Shown here one piece after another: positions 31,061-41,200 of a stretch of 64,000 nt of DNA. Source of the stretch: Achromobacter denitrificans NBRC 15125. Its GTDB lineage: Bacteria; Pseudomonadota; Gammaproteobacteria; Burkholderiales; Burkholderiaceae_B. Below the pieces are notes generated by a model. The model searched no databases, was not told where the DNA came from, and was given only the letters and a program-made list of their open reading frames with translations. Both the position numbers and the translations under genes were made by a program. The stretch spans positions 1 through 64,000 of the forward strand of contig NZ_BCTQ01000001.1 of the NCBI RefSeq assembly GCF_001571365.1, read 5' to 3'. Numbering within the stretch: position 1 is the stretch's first letter; each line of letters starts with the position of its first letter.

Positions 31061-32164
31061 ATGTATCCCGCCCATCCCCTGGACGCGGTCACGCATCCCG
31101 ACCCCTATCCCTACTACGCCGCGCTGGCCCGCGGCGCCCCGCTGTATCGGGAGCCCGCGCTCGGGCTCTGGGTCGCCTGCCATCCCGACGCCATCCGCGC
31201 CGTCATGCGGCATCCGGCCGCGCGCGTGCGGCCGCCCGATGCGCCGGTTCCCCCCGCCCTGTGCCCGGGTCCGGCGGCAACGCTGTTCGGCCGCTTCGTG
31301 CGCATGAACGACAGTGCGCCGCATACGCGGCTCAAAGGCTTGCTCATGGACTTCACGCGCGAGCAGGAACCCCTTCCGGAGACGGTGGCCTGGCCCGACA
31401 CCGGAGCGCTCACGGCGAACGCCGTCGACCGCTACCTCGCCGCGGCCCCGGTGCACGCGCAAGCCGCCTTCCTCGGTCTGCCGCCCGGCGTCTACGCCGA
31501 CTGCGCGGCGGATATCAGCGCCTTCCTGTCGGGCTTGCCCGAGGTTTCCGCCGGCCCCAAGACCACCGCCGCGCACGCCGCCGCCGAACGCCTTCAGGGC
31601 CGTCTCGAATCGCACCTGCAAGCCCCGCAGGCTTCGAGCGCCTTGCGCGGGCTGCGCGATGGGGGCATACGCGCCGATCTGACGCCGGCCCTGCTGGCCG
31701 CGAACCTGGCGGGCCTGTTGTTCCAATCCTGCGAAGCGGGCGCGGGCCTGCTGGGCAACGCGCTCGTCCTGGCCGGACGCCGCGGCATACGCGGCGCGGT
31801 CCTCGACGGACAGGCCGAGACCTTGGTGGACGAAGTGCTGCGCACGGACCCGCCAGTGCACAATACCCGGCGTTTTCTCGCCGCCAGCGCCGAGATCTGC
31901 GGCCAGCGCATCGAAGCCGGAGAGACAGTGTTGCTGGTCCTGGCCGCCGCAGCCATGATCGAGCCCGAGGCGCACTGGCCTTTCGGGGCGCTGGGGCACG
32001 CCTGTCCCGGCGCCGGACTGGCCCGCCGGCACGCGGCCGCGGCGCTTGCGCATTTGGTGAGCGCGGGCGCCGACACCGTAGCGCTCGCGGCTCGCTTCCG
32101 CTACCGGCCGCTGCCCAACGCGCGCGTTCCGCAATTTGATTTCCCCAAGGAGCCATCCCAATGA
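31061..32164 (+). CDS. Cytochrome P450-like protein, short, with atypical I-helix
   Basis: A 367-residue haem-thiolate protein. The haem ligand motif FGALGHACPG gives Cys315, and the K-helix ExxR is EVLR (Glu258, Arg261). The I-helix reads FQSCEAG at 221-227: the acidic residue (Glu225) is kept but the usual threonine for proton delivery is Ala226. Typical bacterial P450s are about 400 residues, and the helix C/D region here is short. The next gene, an ABM-fold protein, overlaps its stop by four bases, so the two probably act together. No ferredoxin gene is nearby. ATG 31061 is the first start giving only family sequence. Confidence 0.8.
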   Translation: MYPAHPLDAVTHPDPYPYYAALARGAPLYREPALGLWVACHPDAIRAVMRHPAARVRPPDAPVPPALCPGPAATLFGRFVRMNDSAPHTRLKGLLMDFTREQEPLPETVAWPDTGALTANAVDRYLAAAPVHAQAAFLGLPPGVYADCAADISAFLSGLPEVSAGPKTTAAHAAAERLQGRLESHLQAPQASSALRGLRDGGIRADLTPALLAANLAGLLFQSCEAGAGLLGNALVLAGRRGIRGAVLDGQAETLVDEVLRTDPPVHNTRRFLAASAEICGQRIEAGETVLLVLAAAAMIEPEAHWPFGALGHACPGAGLARRHAAAALAHLVSAGADTVALAARFRYRPLPNARVPQFDFPKEPSQ

Positions 32165-32505
32165 TCGCCGTGATATTCGAAGTCGAACCCGCCAACGGCA
32201 ACCCCGAGCCCTATCTCGCAATAGCCGCCGGCCTCATCGAGGAGTTGAGGGCCGTGGACGGCTTCATCTCGGTCGAGCGCTTCCAGAGCCTGAGCAATCC
32301 GGGCAAGCTGCTGTCGCTGTCGTTCTGGCGGGATGAAGACGCCGTACGCCGCTGGCGTTCTTTGGAGTCGCACCGCCGCGCACAGGAGGCCGGACGCGGC
32401 GGCGTATTCGCGGGCTACCGCCTGCGAGTTGCCCAGGTGCTGCGCGACTACGGCATGGATGAACGTCGGGAGGCCCCCATGGACAGCCGCGAGCGGCACG
32501 GCTGA
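32161..32505 (+). CDS. Antibiotic biosynthesis monooxygenase (ABM) fold protein
   Basis: A 114-residue dimeric alpha-beta barrel protein: MIAVIFEVEPANG, AAGLIEELRAVDGFISVERFQS, SLSFWRDEDAVRRWRSLESHRRAQEAGR and YRLRVAQVLRDYG are the standard ABM segments. Members are cofactor-free monooxygenases or haem-degrading or unknown enzymes. It is translationally coupled to the P450 gene (ATGA overlap), suggesting a shared pathway or direct handling of the P450 substrate. Confidence 0.85.
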   Translation: MIAVIFEVEPANGNPEPYLAIAAGLIEELRAVDGFISVERFQSLSNPGKLLSLSFWRDEDAVRRWRSLESHRRAQEAGRGGVFAGYRLRVAQVLRDYGMDERREAPMDSRERHG

Positions 32506-32548
32506 GACCGGCGATTCCTGGCACCCAGGTCCAGAGGGGGCTTCTAAT

Positions 32549-32570
32549 TTGTACTAATATAAGAAAATAA
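32549..32570 (+). promoter_or_regulatory. Probable GntR operator upstream of the gntR-type gene
   Basis: TTGTACTAATATAAGAAAAT lies in an AT-rich island 105-125 bp upstream of the regulator. Its TGTACTAA...ATAAGAAAA core matches, in reverse complement, the site upstream of the aminotransferase gene (33623-33646). A run of eight C follows at 32583-32590. Confidence 0.5.
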
Positions 32571-32673
32571 TCAATATAAGCACCCCCCCCTGCTATCGCA
32601 GGCGCGGCGCCCGCGCCGCATCGCTCTCCGGTACCATTCCCCTTCCCTCGCCACGCGCGCCGCTGCCCCGTCC

Positions 32674-33561
32674 ATGTCCACCGCCGTTCCTGCCCGCCCC
32701 ACTCCGCTGCAAGTCGACCTGGCTCGCCACATCGCGGAAGATATCGTGGCCGGACGCTACGCCCCGGGCGACCACCTTTCCGAGGAGGCGCTGGCCGCGA
32801 ACCACGAGGTCTCGCGCACCCCGGTGCGCGGCGCGCTCAAGCTGTTGGCCGCGCAGGGTCTGATCATGCATCGCCCCAACAGCGGCTATACGGTGGCGGC
32901 GCGCGCCGCCGTCGCGCTTCCCGCGATCGAGGGAGCCGGCCCCACCCAGGACGAGCTGTACCGGCGACTGATCGGCGATCGCGCCTCGCGCGCGCTGCCG
33001 GACACGTTTACTGAAAGCGACCTGCTCCAGCGCTACCCCGCGCCGCGCAGCGTGCTGGCCAAGGCGCTGCTGCAGCTGTCCGCGGACGGCCTGATCGAAA
33101 AGCGCAAAGGCCACGGCTGGCAGTTCGCGCCGTCGCTGGAAAACCGAGACGCGCTCAACGAAAGCTACCGCTTCCGCATGACGGTCGAATGCGCGGGGCT
33201 GCTGGAGCCCACGTTCCACCCGGACAAAGAGGCCCTGGAGCGCATGCGCGCCGCGCACGAGGCGCTTGCCGCGCGCAGCGACGACAGCAGCGACATCTCG
33301 GCCGCGGAATTCTTCAATTTGAACGCCTCGTTCCACGAAATGCTGGCGCGCTTCTCGGGCAATCGCTACATCCTGCAGGCCGTGCAACAGCAGAACCAGC
33401 TGCGCCGGCTGGAGGAGCATCGCGCGTTCTATCACCTGGCGCAGTACTCGAACTCCAGCCGCGAGCATTTGCAGATACTGGCTGCGATCGAGGACGGCGA
33501 CCAGGAATGGGCCGCCCAGCTGATGCGGCAGCATCTGAAATCCGCGCTGCAACGCTCCTGA
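32674..33561 (+). CDS. GntR/FadR-type regulator with two winged helices
   Basis: A 295-residue regulator. The first winged helix covers about residues 10-75 (LARHIAEDIVAGRYAPGDHL, VSRTPVRGALKLLAAQGLI, SGYTV). A second, more divergent one covers about 90-148 (TQDELYRRLIGDR, APRSVLAKALLQLSADGLIE, GHGWQF). A C-terminal FCD-like helical domain (YRFRMTVECAGLLEP, FFNLNASFHEMLARFSGNRYI) would bind an organic acid. It likely represses itself and the downstream aminotransferase gene through a shared operator. The ATG at 32674 follows a region without an obvious Shine-Dalgarno. Confidence 0.88.
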   Translation: MSTAVPARPTPLQVDLARHIAEDIVAGRYAPGDHLSEEALAANHEVSRTPVRGALKLLAAQGLIMHRPNSGYTVAARAAVALPAIEGAGPTQDELYRRLIGDRASRALPDTFTESDLLQRYPAPRSVLAKALLQLSADGLIEKRKGHGWQFAPSLENRDALNESYRFRMTVECAGLLEPTFHPDKEALERMRAAHEALAARSDDSSDISAAEFFNLNASFHEMLARFSGNRYILQAVQQQNQLRRLEEHRAFYHLAQYSNSSREHLQILAAIEDGDQEWAAQLMRQHLKSALQRS

Positions 33562-33581
33562 TCCCCTGAGCCTTTCCCGCC

Positions 33582-33597
33582 GGCCCATGCCTGGGCC
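33582..33597 (+). terminator. Hairpin after the gntR-type gene
   Basis: GGCCCA (33582-33587) and TGGGCC (33592-33597) enclose TGCC; TTGTTTTC follows closely. It could be a modest terminator isolating the regulator from the aminotransferase gene. Confidence 0.5.
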
Positions 33598-33622
33598 TGG
33601 ATTGTTTTCGCTCAATCCAAAT

Positions 33623-33646
33623 TGTACTTTTCTTATTGTTAGTACA
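33623..33646 (+). promoter_or_regulatory. Probable GntR operator upstream of the aminotransferase gene
   Basis: TGTACT (33623-33628) and AGTACA (33641-33646) are inverted arms twelve bases apart. The reverse complement shares TGTACTAA and ATAAGAAAA with the site at 32549-32570. It lies 39-62 bp before the ATG at 33685, over the likely promoter. Confidence 0.55.
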
Positions 33647-33684
33647 TAATGGAATATCACTCACTGGCCCAGCAGGATTGTCTT

Positions 33685-35001
33685 ATGTCGCCCCAGATTC
33701 CAAGTTCCGAGGCTTATTGGCTGCCCTTTACCTCCAATCGCCGCTTCAAGCGCAACCCCGTCATATTCAGCGGCGCGCAGGACATGTACTACTTCCGCCC
33801 CGACGGCAGCGAGGTGCTCGACGGCATCGCGGGACTGTGGTGCGTGAACGCCGGCCATGGCCGGCCCGAGATCGTGCGGGCCATTTCGCGGGCGGCGGCG
33901 GACCTCGATTACGCCTCCTCGTTCCAGATGAGCCATCCGCTCGCCCTGCGCTTCGCCGATGAGTTGATTCAGGCAGCGCCTGCCGGCTTTAGCCAGGTGT
34001 TCTTCTCGAACTCGGGTTCGGAGGCCGTGGACACCGCGCTGAAGATCGCGCTGGGCTACCACCGGGCGCGCGGCGACGGCCAGCGCGTGCGCCTGATCGG
34101 TCGCGAGCGCTCGTACCACGGCGTCGGTTTCGGCGGCCTGTCGGTCTCGGGCATCGCGGGCCACCGCAAGCCTTTCGGCAATTTGCTGCCCTTCGTCGAC
34201 CACCTGCCCCACACCTACGACCGCGAGAAAATGGCCTACACCCGCGGCCAGCCCGAGTGGGGCGCGCACCTGGCCGACGCGCTGGAACGCATCGTGGCCT
34301 TGCACGACGCCTCGACCATCGCCGCGGTCATCGTCGAGCCCGTTGCCGGTTCGACGGGCGTGCTCGTGCCGCCCCGCGGCTACCTGCAGCGCCTGCGCGA
34401 AATCTGCGACAAGTACGGCATCCTGCTGATCTTCGACGAAGTCATCTGCGGATTCGGACGCATCGGCGGCGCGTACTCCGCTTCGCACTTCGACGTGATG
34501 CCGGACATCATCACGAGCGCCAAGGGGCTGACCAACGGCGCGGTCCCCATGGGCGCCACGCTGGTGCGGGAGCACGTGTACGAAGCCTTCATGCAGGGAC
34601 CGGAAAGCGCCATCGAGCTGTCGCACGGATATACATACTCGGGCCATCCGGTGGCGTGCGCGGCGGGCCTCGCCACGCTCGATATCGCGCGGCGCGAAAA
34701 CCTGTTCGAGCGGGCCGGCGAACTAGGGAAGGAATGGGAAGACGCCGCGCATTCGCTCAAGGGCGCGCCGCATGTGGTCGACGTGCGCAACATCGGCCTG
34801 CTGGCCGCGATCGAGCTGGCCCCCGAGGAAGGCAAGCCCGGCCAGCGCGGCTATGCCGTGCACCAGGCCTGCCTGGAGCGCGACTGCCTGATCCGCTCGG
34901 CCGGCGACACCATGCTGCTGTCACCGCCGCTCACGATCGAACGCCATCAGATGGACCGACTCTTCTCGACGCTGCACGACGCGTTGCGGTCCCTGCCCTG
35001 A
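33685..35001 (+). CDS. Class III omega-amino acid:pyruvate aminotransferase
   Basis: A 438-residue PLP enzyme. Lys280 (ITSAKGLTNG) forms the Schiff base and Asp251 (LLIFDEVICGFGR) holds the pyridine nitrogen; SNSGSEAVDTALKIA binds the phosphate. WLPFTSNRRFK at the N-terminus is typical of beta-alanine/omega-amino acid:pyruvate aminotransferases. The amino donor could be beta-alanine, GABA, taurine or a polyamine. ATG 33685 has AGGA seven bases upstream; ATG 33649 overlaps the operator and is less likely. Convergent with ltaE. Confidence 0.9.
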   Translation: MSPQIPSSEAYWLPFTSNRRFKRNPVIFSGAQDMYYFRPDGSEVLDGIAGLWCVNAGHGRPEIVRAISRAAADLDYASSFQMSHPLALRFADELIQAAPAGFSQVFFSNSGSEAVDTALKIALGYHRARGDGQRVRLIGRERSYHGVGFGGLSVSGIAGHRKPFGNLLPFVDHLPHTYDREKMAYTRGQPEWGAHLADALERIVALHDASTIAAVIVEPVAGSTGVLVPPRGYLQRLREICDKYGILLIFDEVICGFGRIGGAYSASHFDVMPDIITSAKGLTNGAVPMGATLVREHVYEAFMQGPESAIELSHGYTYSGHPVACAAGLATLDIARRENLFERAGELGKEWEDAAHSLKGAPHVVDVRNIGLLAAIELAPEEGKPGQRGYAVHQACLERDCLIRSAGDTMLLSPPLTIERHQMDRLFSTLHDALRSLP

Positions 35002-35010
35002 CGCCTGCCG

Positions 35011-35045
35011 GCGCGCGGCGCGGCCTGGAAGCCAGCGCCGCGCGC
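35011..35045. terminator. Hairpin between convergent genes
   Basis: GCGCGCGGCGC (35011-35021) and GCGCCGCGCGC (35035-35045) are perfect arms around a 13-base loop, midway between the aminotransferase and threonine aldolase stops. No T-run on either side. Confidence 0.5.
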
Positions 35046-35056
35046 TACCGCGGCGT

Positions 35057-36079
35057 TCAACGCGGAGCGGTGGAGCAGTAGTCGGCCACGGCGCGCACCG
35101 CGCGGCGCACGTCGTCCGCGCTGATGTCCAGGTGGGTCACCAGGCGCGTCGGCCCGCCGTACACCGCGCGCATTTTTATGTTCTGCGCGTCCAGCGCGGC
35201 GGTCAGGCCATCGCACAGCGCCGGCTCGACCTGAACGAACACCATGTTGGTGTCCTGGCTCAGCACCGTCACGCCGGCAATGCCTCCCAGCCCCTCGGCC
35301 AGCAGGCGGGCGTTGGCGTGATCCTCGGCCAGCCGGTCGACGTTGTGCTCCAGCGCGTACAGGCAGGCGGCCGCCAGCACGCCGGCCTGGCGCAGGCCGC
35401 CGCCCAACATCTTGCGCCACCGGTGCGCGCGGGCGATCAATTCGGCGCTGCCCACCAGGACCGAGCCCACCGGAGCGCCCAGGCCCTTGGAAAAGCAGAT
35501 CGACACCGAGTCGAAGGGCTGGCACATGTCCGCCAGCGGCTTGCCGCTGGCCACCGCCGCGTTGAACACGCGCGCGCCGTCCAGATGCGTGGCCAGGCCG
35601 TGCTGGCGCGCCCAATCCGTGGCAGCCTGCACGTAGGAAGCCGGGATCAGTTTGCCGTGGAAGGTGTTTTCCAGCGCCAGCAGGCGGGTGCGGGCGAAAT
35701 GCGCGTCGCCCGCGGGCTTGAGCGCGGCGGCCAGCTTCTCCAGCGGCAGCGAACCGTCCGCCGCGTGTTCCACCGGCTGGGGCTGAATGCTGCCGAGCAC
35801 GGCCGCCCCGCCCCCTTCGTACTTGTAGGTGTGCGCCAGCTGGCCCACCAGGTATTCATCGCCCCGCTCGCAGTGCGCCATCAACGCGCCCAGGTTGCTT
35901 TGCGTGCCCGAGGGAAAGAACAGGCCCGCCGCCTTCCCGGCGCGCTCGGCAACCGCTTCCTGCAGCCGGATCACGGTGGGGTCGTCGCCCATCACGTCAT
36001 CGCCCAGGGGCGCGGCGACCATCGCCTGCAGCATGGCCGCCGAGGGCCGGGTAACGGTGTCGCTGCGCAGATCGATCAT
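35057..36079 (-). CDS. ltaE: Low-specificity L-threonine aldolase
   Basis: A 340-residue PLP enzyme splitting L-threonine or allo-threonine into glycine and acetaldehyde. MIDLRSDTVTRPS opens the protein, His83 (LAHTYKYEGG) stacks on the cofactor, LDGAR holds Asp, and Lys198 (SICFSKGLGAPVGS) forms the aldimine. It is downstream of the EamA transporter gene by 37 bp in the same direction. Confidence 0.94.
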   Translation of the reverse strand: MIDLRSDTVTRPSAAMLQAMVAAPLGDDVMGDDPTVIRLQEAVAERAGKAAGLFFPSGTQSNLGALMAHCERGDEYLVGQLAHTYKYEGGGAAVLGSIQPQPVEHAADGSLPLEKLAAALKPAGDAHFARTRLLALENTFHGKLIPASYVQAATDWARQHGLATHLDGARVFNAAVASGKPLADMCQPFDSVSICFSKGLGAPVGSVLVGSAELIARAHRWRKMLGGGLRQAGVLAAACLYALEHNVDRLAEDHANARLLAEGLGGIAGVTVLSQDTNMVFVQVEPALCDGLTAALDAQNIKMRAVYGGPTRLVTHLDISADDVRRAVRAVADYCSTAPR

Positions 36080-36116
36080 GGAAAGTCCTTGGATGGAAGA
36101 TGAATTCGGAAAGCGC

Positions 36117-37001
36117 TCATTCGGCGCGCGGCGCGGGCGCGGCGCGGCTCACGACCCAGATGCCGGCCAGGATCAGCGCCATGCCGCCCAGCTCGACGGC
36201 GGTCGGCCGCTCGGACAACAGCGCCCAGGCCAGCAGCATGGCCACGACGGGCACGCCCAGGCTGGACAGGCCGGCGATGGACGCGGGCACGCGGCGCACG
36301 ACCTGCAACCACAACAGCCAGCCGGCCGCCGTCGCGATCAGCACGATGTAGGTCATGCCGGCCCAGAGCTGCCAGCCCCATTGCGCCGGCATCTGCGGCA
36401 CCAGCAGGGCCAGCGGCACCATCGCCAGGCCGCCGAACAGCATCTGCCAGGCGGTGAAGGTCATCACGTCCGGCGCGTGGCGCTCGAACATGCGCTTGGA
36501 CAGCACCGTGCCCACGCCCCAGCTCAGGCCGCTGCCCAGGCCCAGCAGCACCGGACGGATATCGCCCAGGCCGTTCCAGGGTTCCACGAAGCAGACGAGC
36601 CCGACCGCGGCCAGGCCCATGCCCAGGCCGTGCCTGGCGGTGGGCCGCTCGCGCAGCAGCCACCAGGCGAACAGGATCACCCAGAACGGCATGGTGTAGG
36701 CCATGAGCGACACCTTGCCCACCCCGCCCGTCACCAGCGCCGTCTGCACGAACCCCTGGAAGCCCGCCGTCTGGGTCAGGCCGATCAGCAGGGTCAGTTT
36801 CCAGGGCGGCATGGCCAGCGGCCGGCGGGTCGCGATCGCCAGCGCGAACAGCACCAGGCTGCCCACTACGTAGCGCAGCGCCACGAAATCGAACGGGCCG
36901 ATATAGGGCACGATCAGTTTCATCGCGATCCAGCTGCCCGCCCAGACCAGGATGGTGCTGAACATCAGGGCTAGCCCCGCCCGATCGAAACTGCTGCTCA
37001 C
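36117..37001 (-). CDS. EamA/DMT family transporter
   Basis: A 294-residue inner-membrane protein with ten hydrophobic segments in two EamA repeats (first from GLALMFSTILVWAGSWIAMKLIVPYIG, second from VLLGLGSGLSWGVGTVLSKR). Members export amino acids or other metabolites; the coupling to threonine aldolase hints at an amino acid. The start is GTG 37001 with GGAG eight bases upstream. Confidence 0.88.
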   Translation of the reverse strand: MSSSFDRAGLALMFSTILVWAGSWIAMKLIVPYIGPFDFVALRYVVGSLVLFALAIATRRPLAMPPWKLTLLIGLTQTAGFQGFVQTALVTGGVGKVSLMAYTMPFWVILFAWWLLRERPTARHGLGMGLAAVGLVCFVEPWNGLGDIRPVLLGLGSGLSWGVGTVLSKRMFERHAPDVMTFTAWQMLFGGLAMVPLALLVPQMPAQWGWQLWAGMTYIVLIATAAGWLLWLQVVRRVPASIAGLSSLGVPVVAMLLAWALLSERPTAVELGGMALILAGIWVVSRAAPAPRAE

Positions 37002-37027
37002 GTGTCTGGCTCCGTGGAGATGCGGAA

Positions 37028-37077
37028 GAAAAAAAGAAAAGGCGCCCGGCGCCGGCGGGTTGCCGGCACGGGCGCCT
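37028..37077 (-). terminator. Terminator of acs
   Basis: On the minus strand AGGCGCC (37077-37071) pairs with GGCGCCT (37046-37040) with further GC pairing inside, followed by TTTCTTTTTTT. It lies 55 bp beyond the acs stop. Confidence 0.8.
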
Positions 37078-37131
37078 CACATTATGCGCCTGTCGCGCAG
37101 CGGGCGGCCGGCAAGTGCCGGCCGATCGCGC

Positions 37132-39111
<1,980 letters not shown>

Positions 39112-39398
39112 GATTTTTGTCTCCAATCGGTGATTCTGTTGTTTATGCCGCTTTTTTCATTACCCACCTGCAACCGTATCGCCGCGCTCTTACGGGCACC
39201 TTACGCAAAATGCGGGCCGGAGCCCGCAAGCGCGCAGGAGCCCGGAGCTCCGACAATGCCGGCCTCGGCTCGGAACATCCGAACCAGGCACGGATCAAGC
39301 GGCATGCACAAGCCAACAACGCACCGGCGCCGCCTTGCGAAGGCGCCGCCGCTGGGCAGACCATAAGGATAGCAGCCACGGCCCCGTTTTCGCGACCC

Positions 39399-40796
39399 TC
39401 AGGCGGCGCGCCGGGCCAGGCCCCGCTTCATGTCCACGCGCGACAGCAGGACGAGGCCGCCCACGAAGAACAGGCCGGTCACCAGGATGGCCAGCCGGTG
39501 GTTGCCGTGCGTGGCCCAGGTCACCAGCCCGTAGGTCAGCGGGCCGATCACGGCGGCCAGTTGCACCGCGAAGGTCCATAGCGAAAAGAACTCCGCCAGC
39601 CGGCCCGCGGGCGCGAGCGCCCCCGTCATGGCCCGGCCCGCGCTCTGGGTCGTGCCCATGCACAGGCCCGCCAGCGTGGCGGCCACCCAGAACACCGGCG
39701 CCGTCACGGCGGCATAGGCCACCAGGACCATCGCGATCCAGCCCACCAGGGTCATGGCCAGCGCCGGCTTGTGGCCGATGCGGTCCTGCACGTAGCCGAA
39801 CGAGAATGCGCCCGCCGCGGCGCCGATGTTCACCGTGAACACCAGCAGCATGATCTGCGGCGTGGTGAAGCCCATGACCTCGGAGGCATACACGGCCGCC
39901 AGCGTGATCACCACCGAGATCCCGGCCTGGTAGCAGGCTATGCACATGAGCAGCCGGCGGAATTCGGGAAAGTGCATTCCGGTTTCGCGCCACGCGTAGG
40001 CCAGGCGCTTGAACATGTGCAGCGCCTCGGGCCGTCCCTGCGGCTTCGCGCGCTCGCGCAGCAGGAAAAAGGACGGTAGCGCCGCCAGGGCAAATACCGA
40101 GCAGGTGACGACGATGACCCAGGGCACGAAGTGCTCGGCGGTCTCGCCGCGCGCCTCGGCCAGGGTCACGACGACCAGCGACAGGCCCAGGGTGAGCATG
40201 CCGCCGCAATAGCCGAAGCTCCACCCCCAGCCGGACACGCGGCCCAGCGCCGTGGGCTTGGCGAGCTCGGGCAGGAACGCCGCGACCACGGATTCGCCCA
40301 CGCAATAGCAATAGTTGGAGACGACGATGGCCGCCAGCGCGAGCCAGACGTCGCCCGGGCCCGCCTGCGTCAGCACCAGGGTGGCGGCGACGCAGCCCAC
40401 CGTGCTCGTATAGAGCAGGCGCCGCTTGCCCGCGCGCGCGTCGGCGCGCGCGCCCAGGGTGGGCATGGTGAGCATGATGAGCAGATAGGACAGCGACAGC
40501 GCCGCGGTCCAGGCCAGCGTGGCCCACGGGGCGCGCCCGCCCACCACGCCGACGAAATAGGTGCTGAACACCGCCGTGAGGATCACGGTGGTGTAGCCGG
40601 AATTGGCGAAGTCGTACATGGCCCAGGCCCAGACTTCGCGCTTGGCCACGCCCGGATTCAGGGGGCTGTCGCCCCCCGATCCGGCGGTCTGCCCGGAAGC
40701 GTCGGCCGACGCTTCCGGCGGCACGCCCCGGCTTACCGGACTGCCTTCGTGCTCCGCACGCCGGTATTCGCCCTCGGGGCGGCCCTGCGAGCTCAT
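39399..40796 (-). CDS. MFS transporter, UMF1/Atg22-like
   Basis: A 465-residue transporter with twelve membrane helices beginning at EVWAWAMYDFANSGYTTVILT, the UMF1-family signature. The first 50 residues before that are not transporter sequence: they are Gly/Ser/Pro/Glu-rich (PPEASADASGQTAGS) and are encoded by a palindromic repeat. The ATG at 40796 overlaps the glcG-like stop by four bases, so translation from there is likely, though an internal start nearer the first helix is possible. It may import the acid activated by PrpE. Confidence 0.8.
   Translation of the reverse strand: MSSQGRPEGEYRRAEHEGSPVSRGVPPEASADASGQTAGSGGDSPLNPGVAKREVWAWAMYDFANSGYTTVILTAVFSTYFVGVVGGRAPWATLAWTAALSLSYLLIMLTMPTLGARADARAGKRRLLYTSTVGCVAATLVLTQAGPGDVWLALAAIVVSNYCYCVGESVVAAFLPELAKPTALGRVSGWGWSFGYCGGMLTLGLSLVVVTLAEARGETAEHFVPWVIVVTCSVFALAALPSFFLLRERAKPQGRPEALHMFKRLAYAWRETGMHFPEFRRLLMCIACYQAGISVVITLAAVYASEVMGFTTPQIMLLVFTVNIGAAAGAFSFGYVQDRIGHKPALAMTLVGWIAMVLVAYAAVTAPVFWVAATLAGLCMGTTQSAGRAMTGALAPAGRLAEFFSLWTFAVQLAAVIGPLTYGLVTWATHGNHRLAILVTGLFFVGGLVLLSRVDMKRGLARRAA
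40693..40718. repeat. 26-bp perfect palindrome in the MFS gene's 5' end
   Basis: The sequence at 40693-40718 reads the same on both strands (arms CCGGAAGCGTCGG and its complement). It encodes the residues PEASADASG, outside the conserved transporter fold. It looks like a small mobile or palindromic repeat inserted in frame. Confidence 0.75.
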
Positions 40797-41200
40797 AGGC
40801 CCAGCGCGGCGATACCAGCTTGAGCGATCTGCACGTCTTCGGTCGATTTCACGCCCGAGACGCCGACCGCGCCGACCACGTGGCCGTCGGCCACGACCGG
40901 CACGCCGCCTTCCAGCAGGCCGTCGATCAAGGGGGCCGACAGGAACGAATAGCGGCCGTTGTTGATCATTTCCTCGTAGACGCGCGATTCGCGACGGCCC
41001 AGCGCGGCGGTCTTCGCCTTCGCGGGAGCGATGTGCGCCGAGATCGGCGCGGCATCGTCCAGGCGCAGCATGCCCAGCAAGTGGCCGCCATCGTCGACCA
41101 CGGCGATCGTGACGGCCCACTTGTTCTGCAGGGCGTGTGCTTCGGCCGCGGCCAACACTTTCTTGACGTCTTCGGCGCTCAGCACGGGTTTGGTATTCAT
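40793..41200 (-). CDS. GlcG/HbpS-like haem-binding family protein
   Basis: A 135-residue protein of the GlcG/HbpS (DUF336) family: LAAAEAHALQNKWAVTIAVVDDGGHLLGMLRLDDAAP and EGGVPVVADGHVVGAVGVSG. HbpS binds haem outside the cell in Streptomyces; GlcG lies in glycolate operons with unknown role. No signal peptide is visible here. It overlaps prpE by four bases upstream and the MFS gene by four bases downstream, so all three are translationally coupled. Confidence 0.9.
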   Translation of the reverse strand: MNTKPVLSAEDVKKVLAAAEAHALQNKWAVTIAVVDDGGHLLGMLRLDDAAPISAHIAPAKAKTAALGRRESRVYEEMINNGRYSFLSAPLIDGLLEGGVPVVADGHVVGAVGVSGVKSTEDVQIAQAGIAALGL

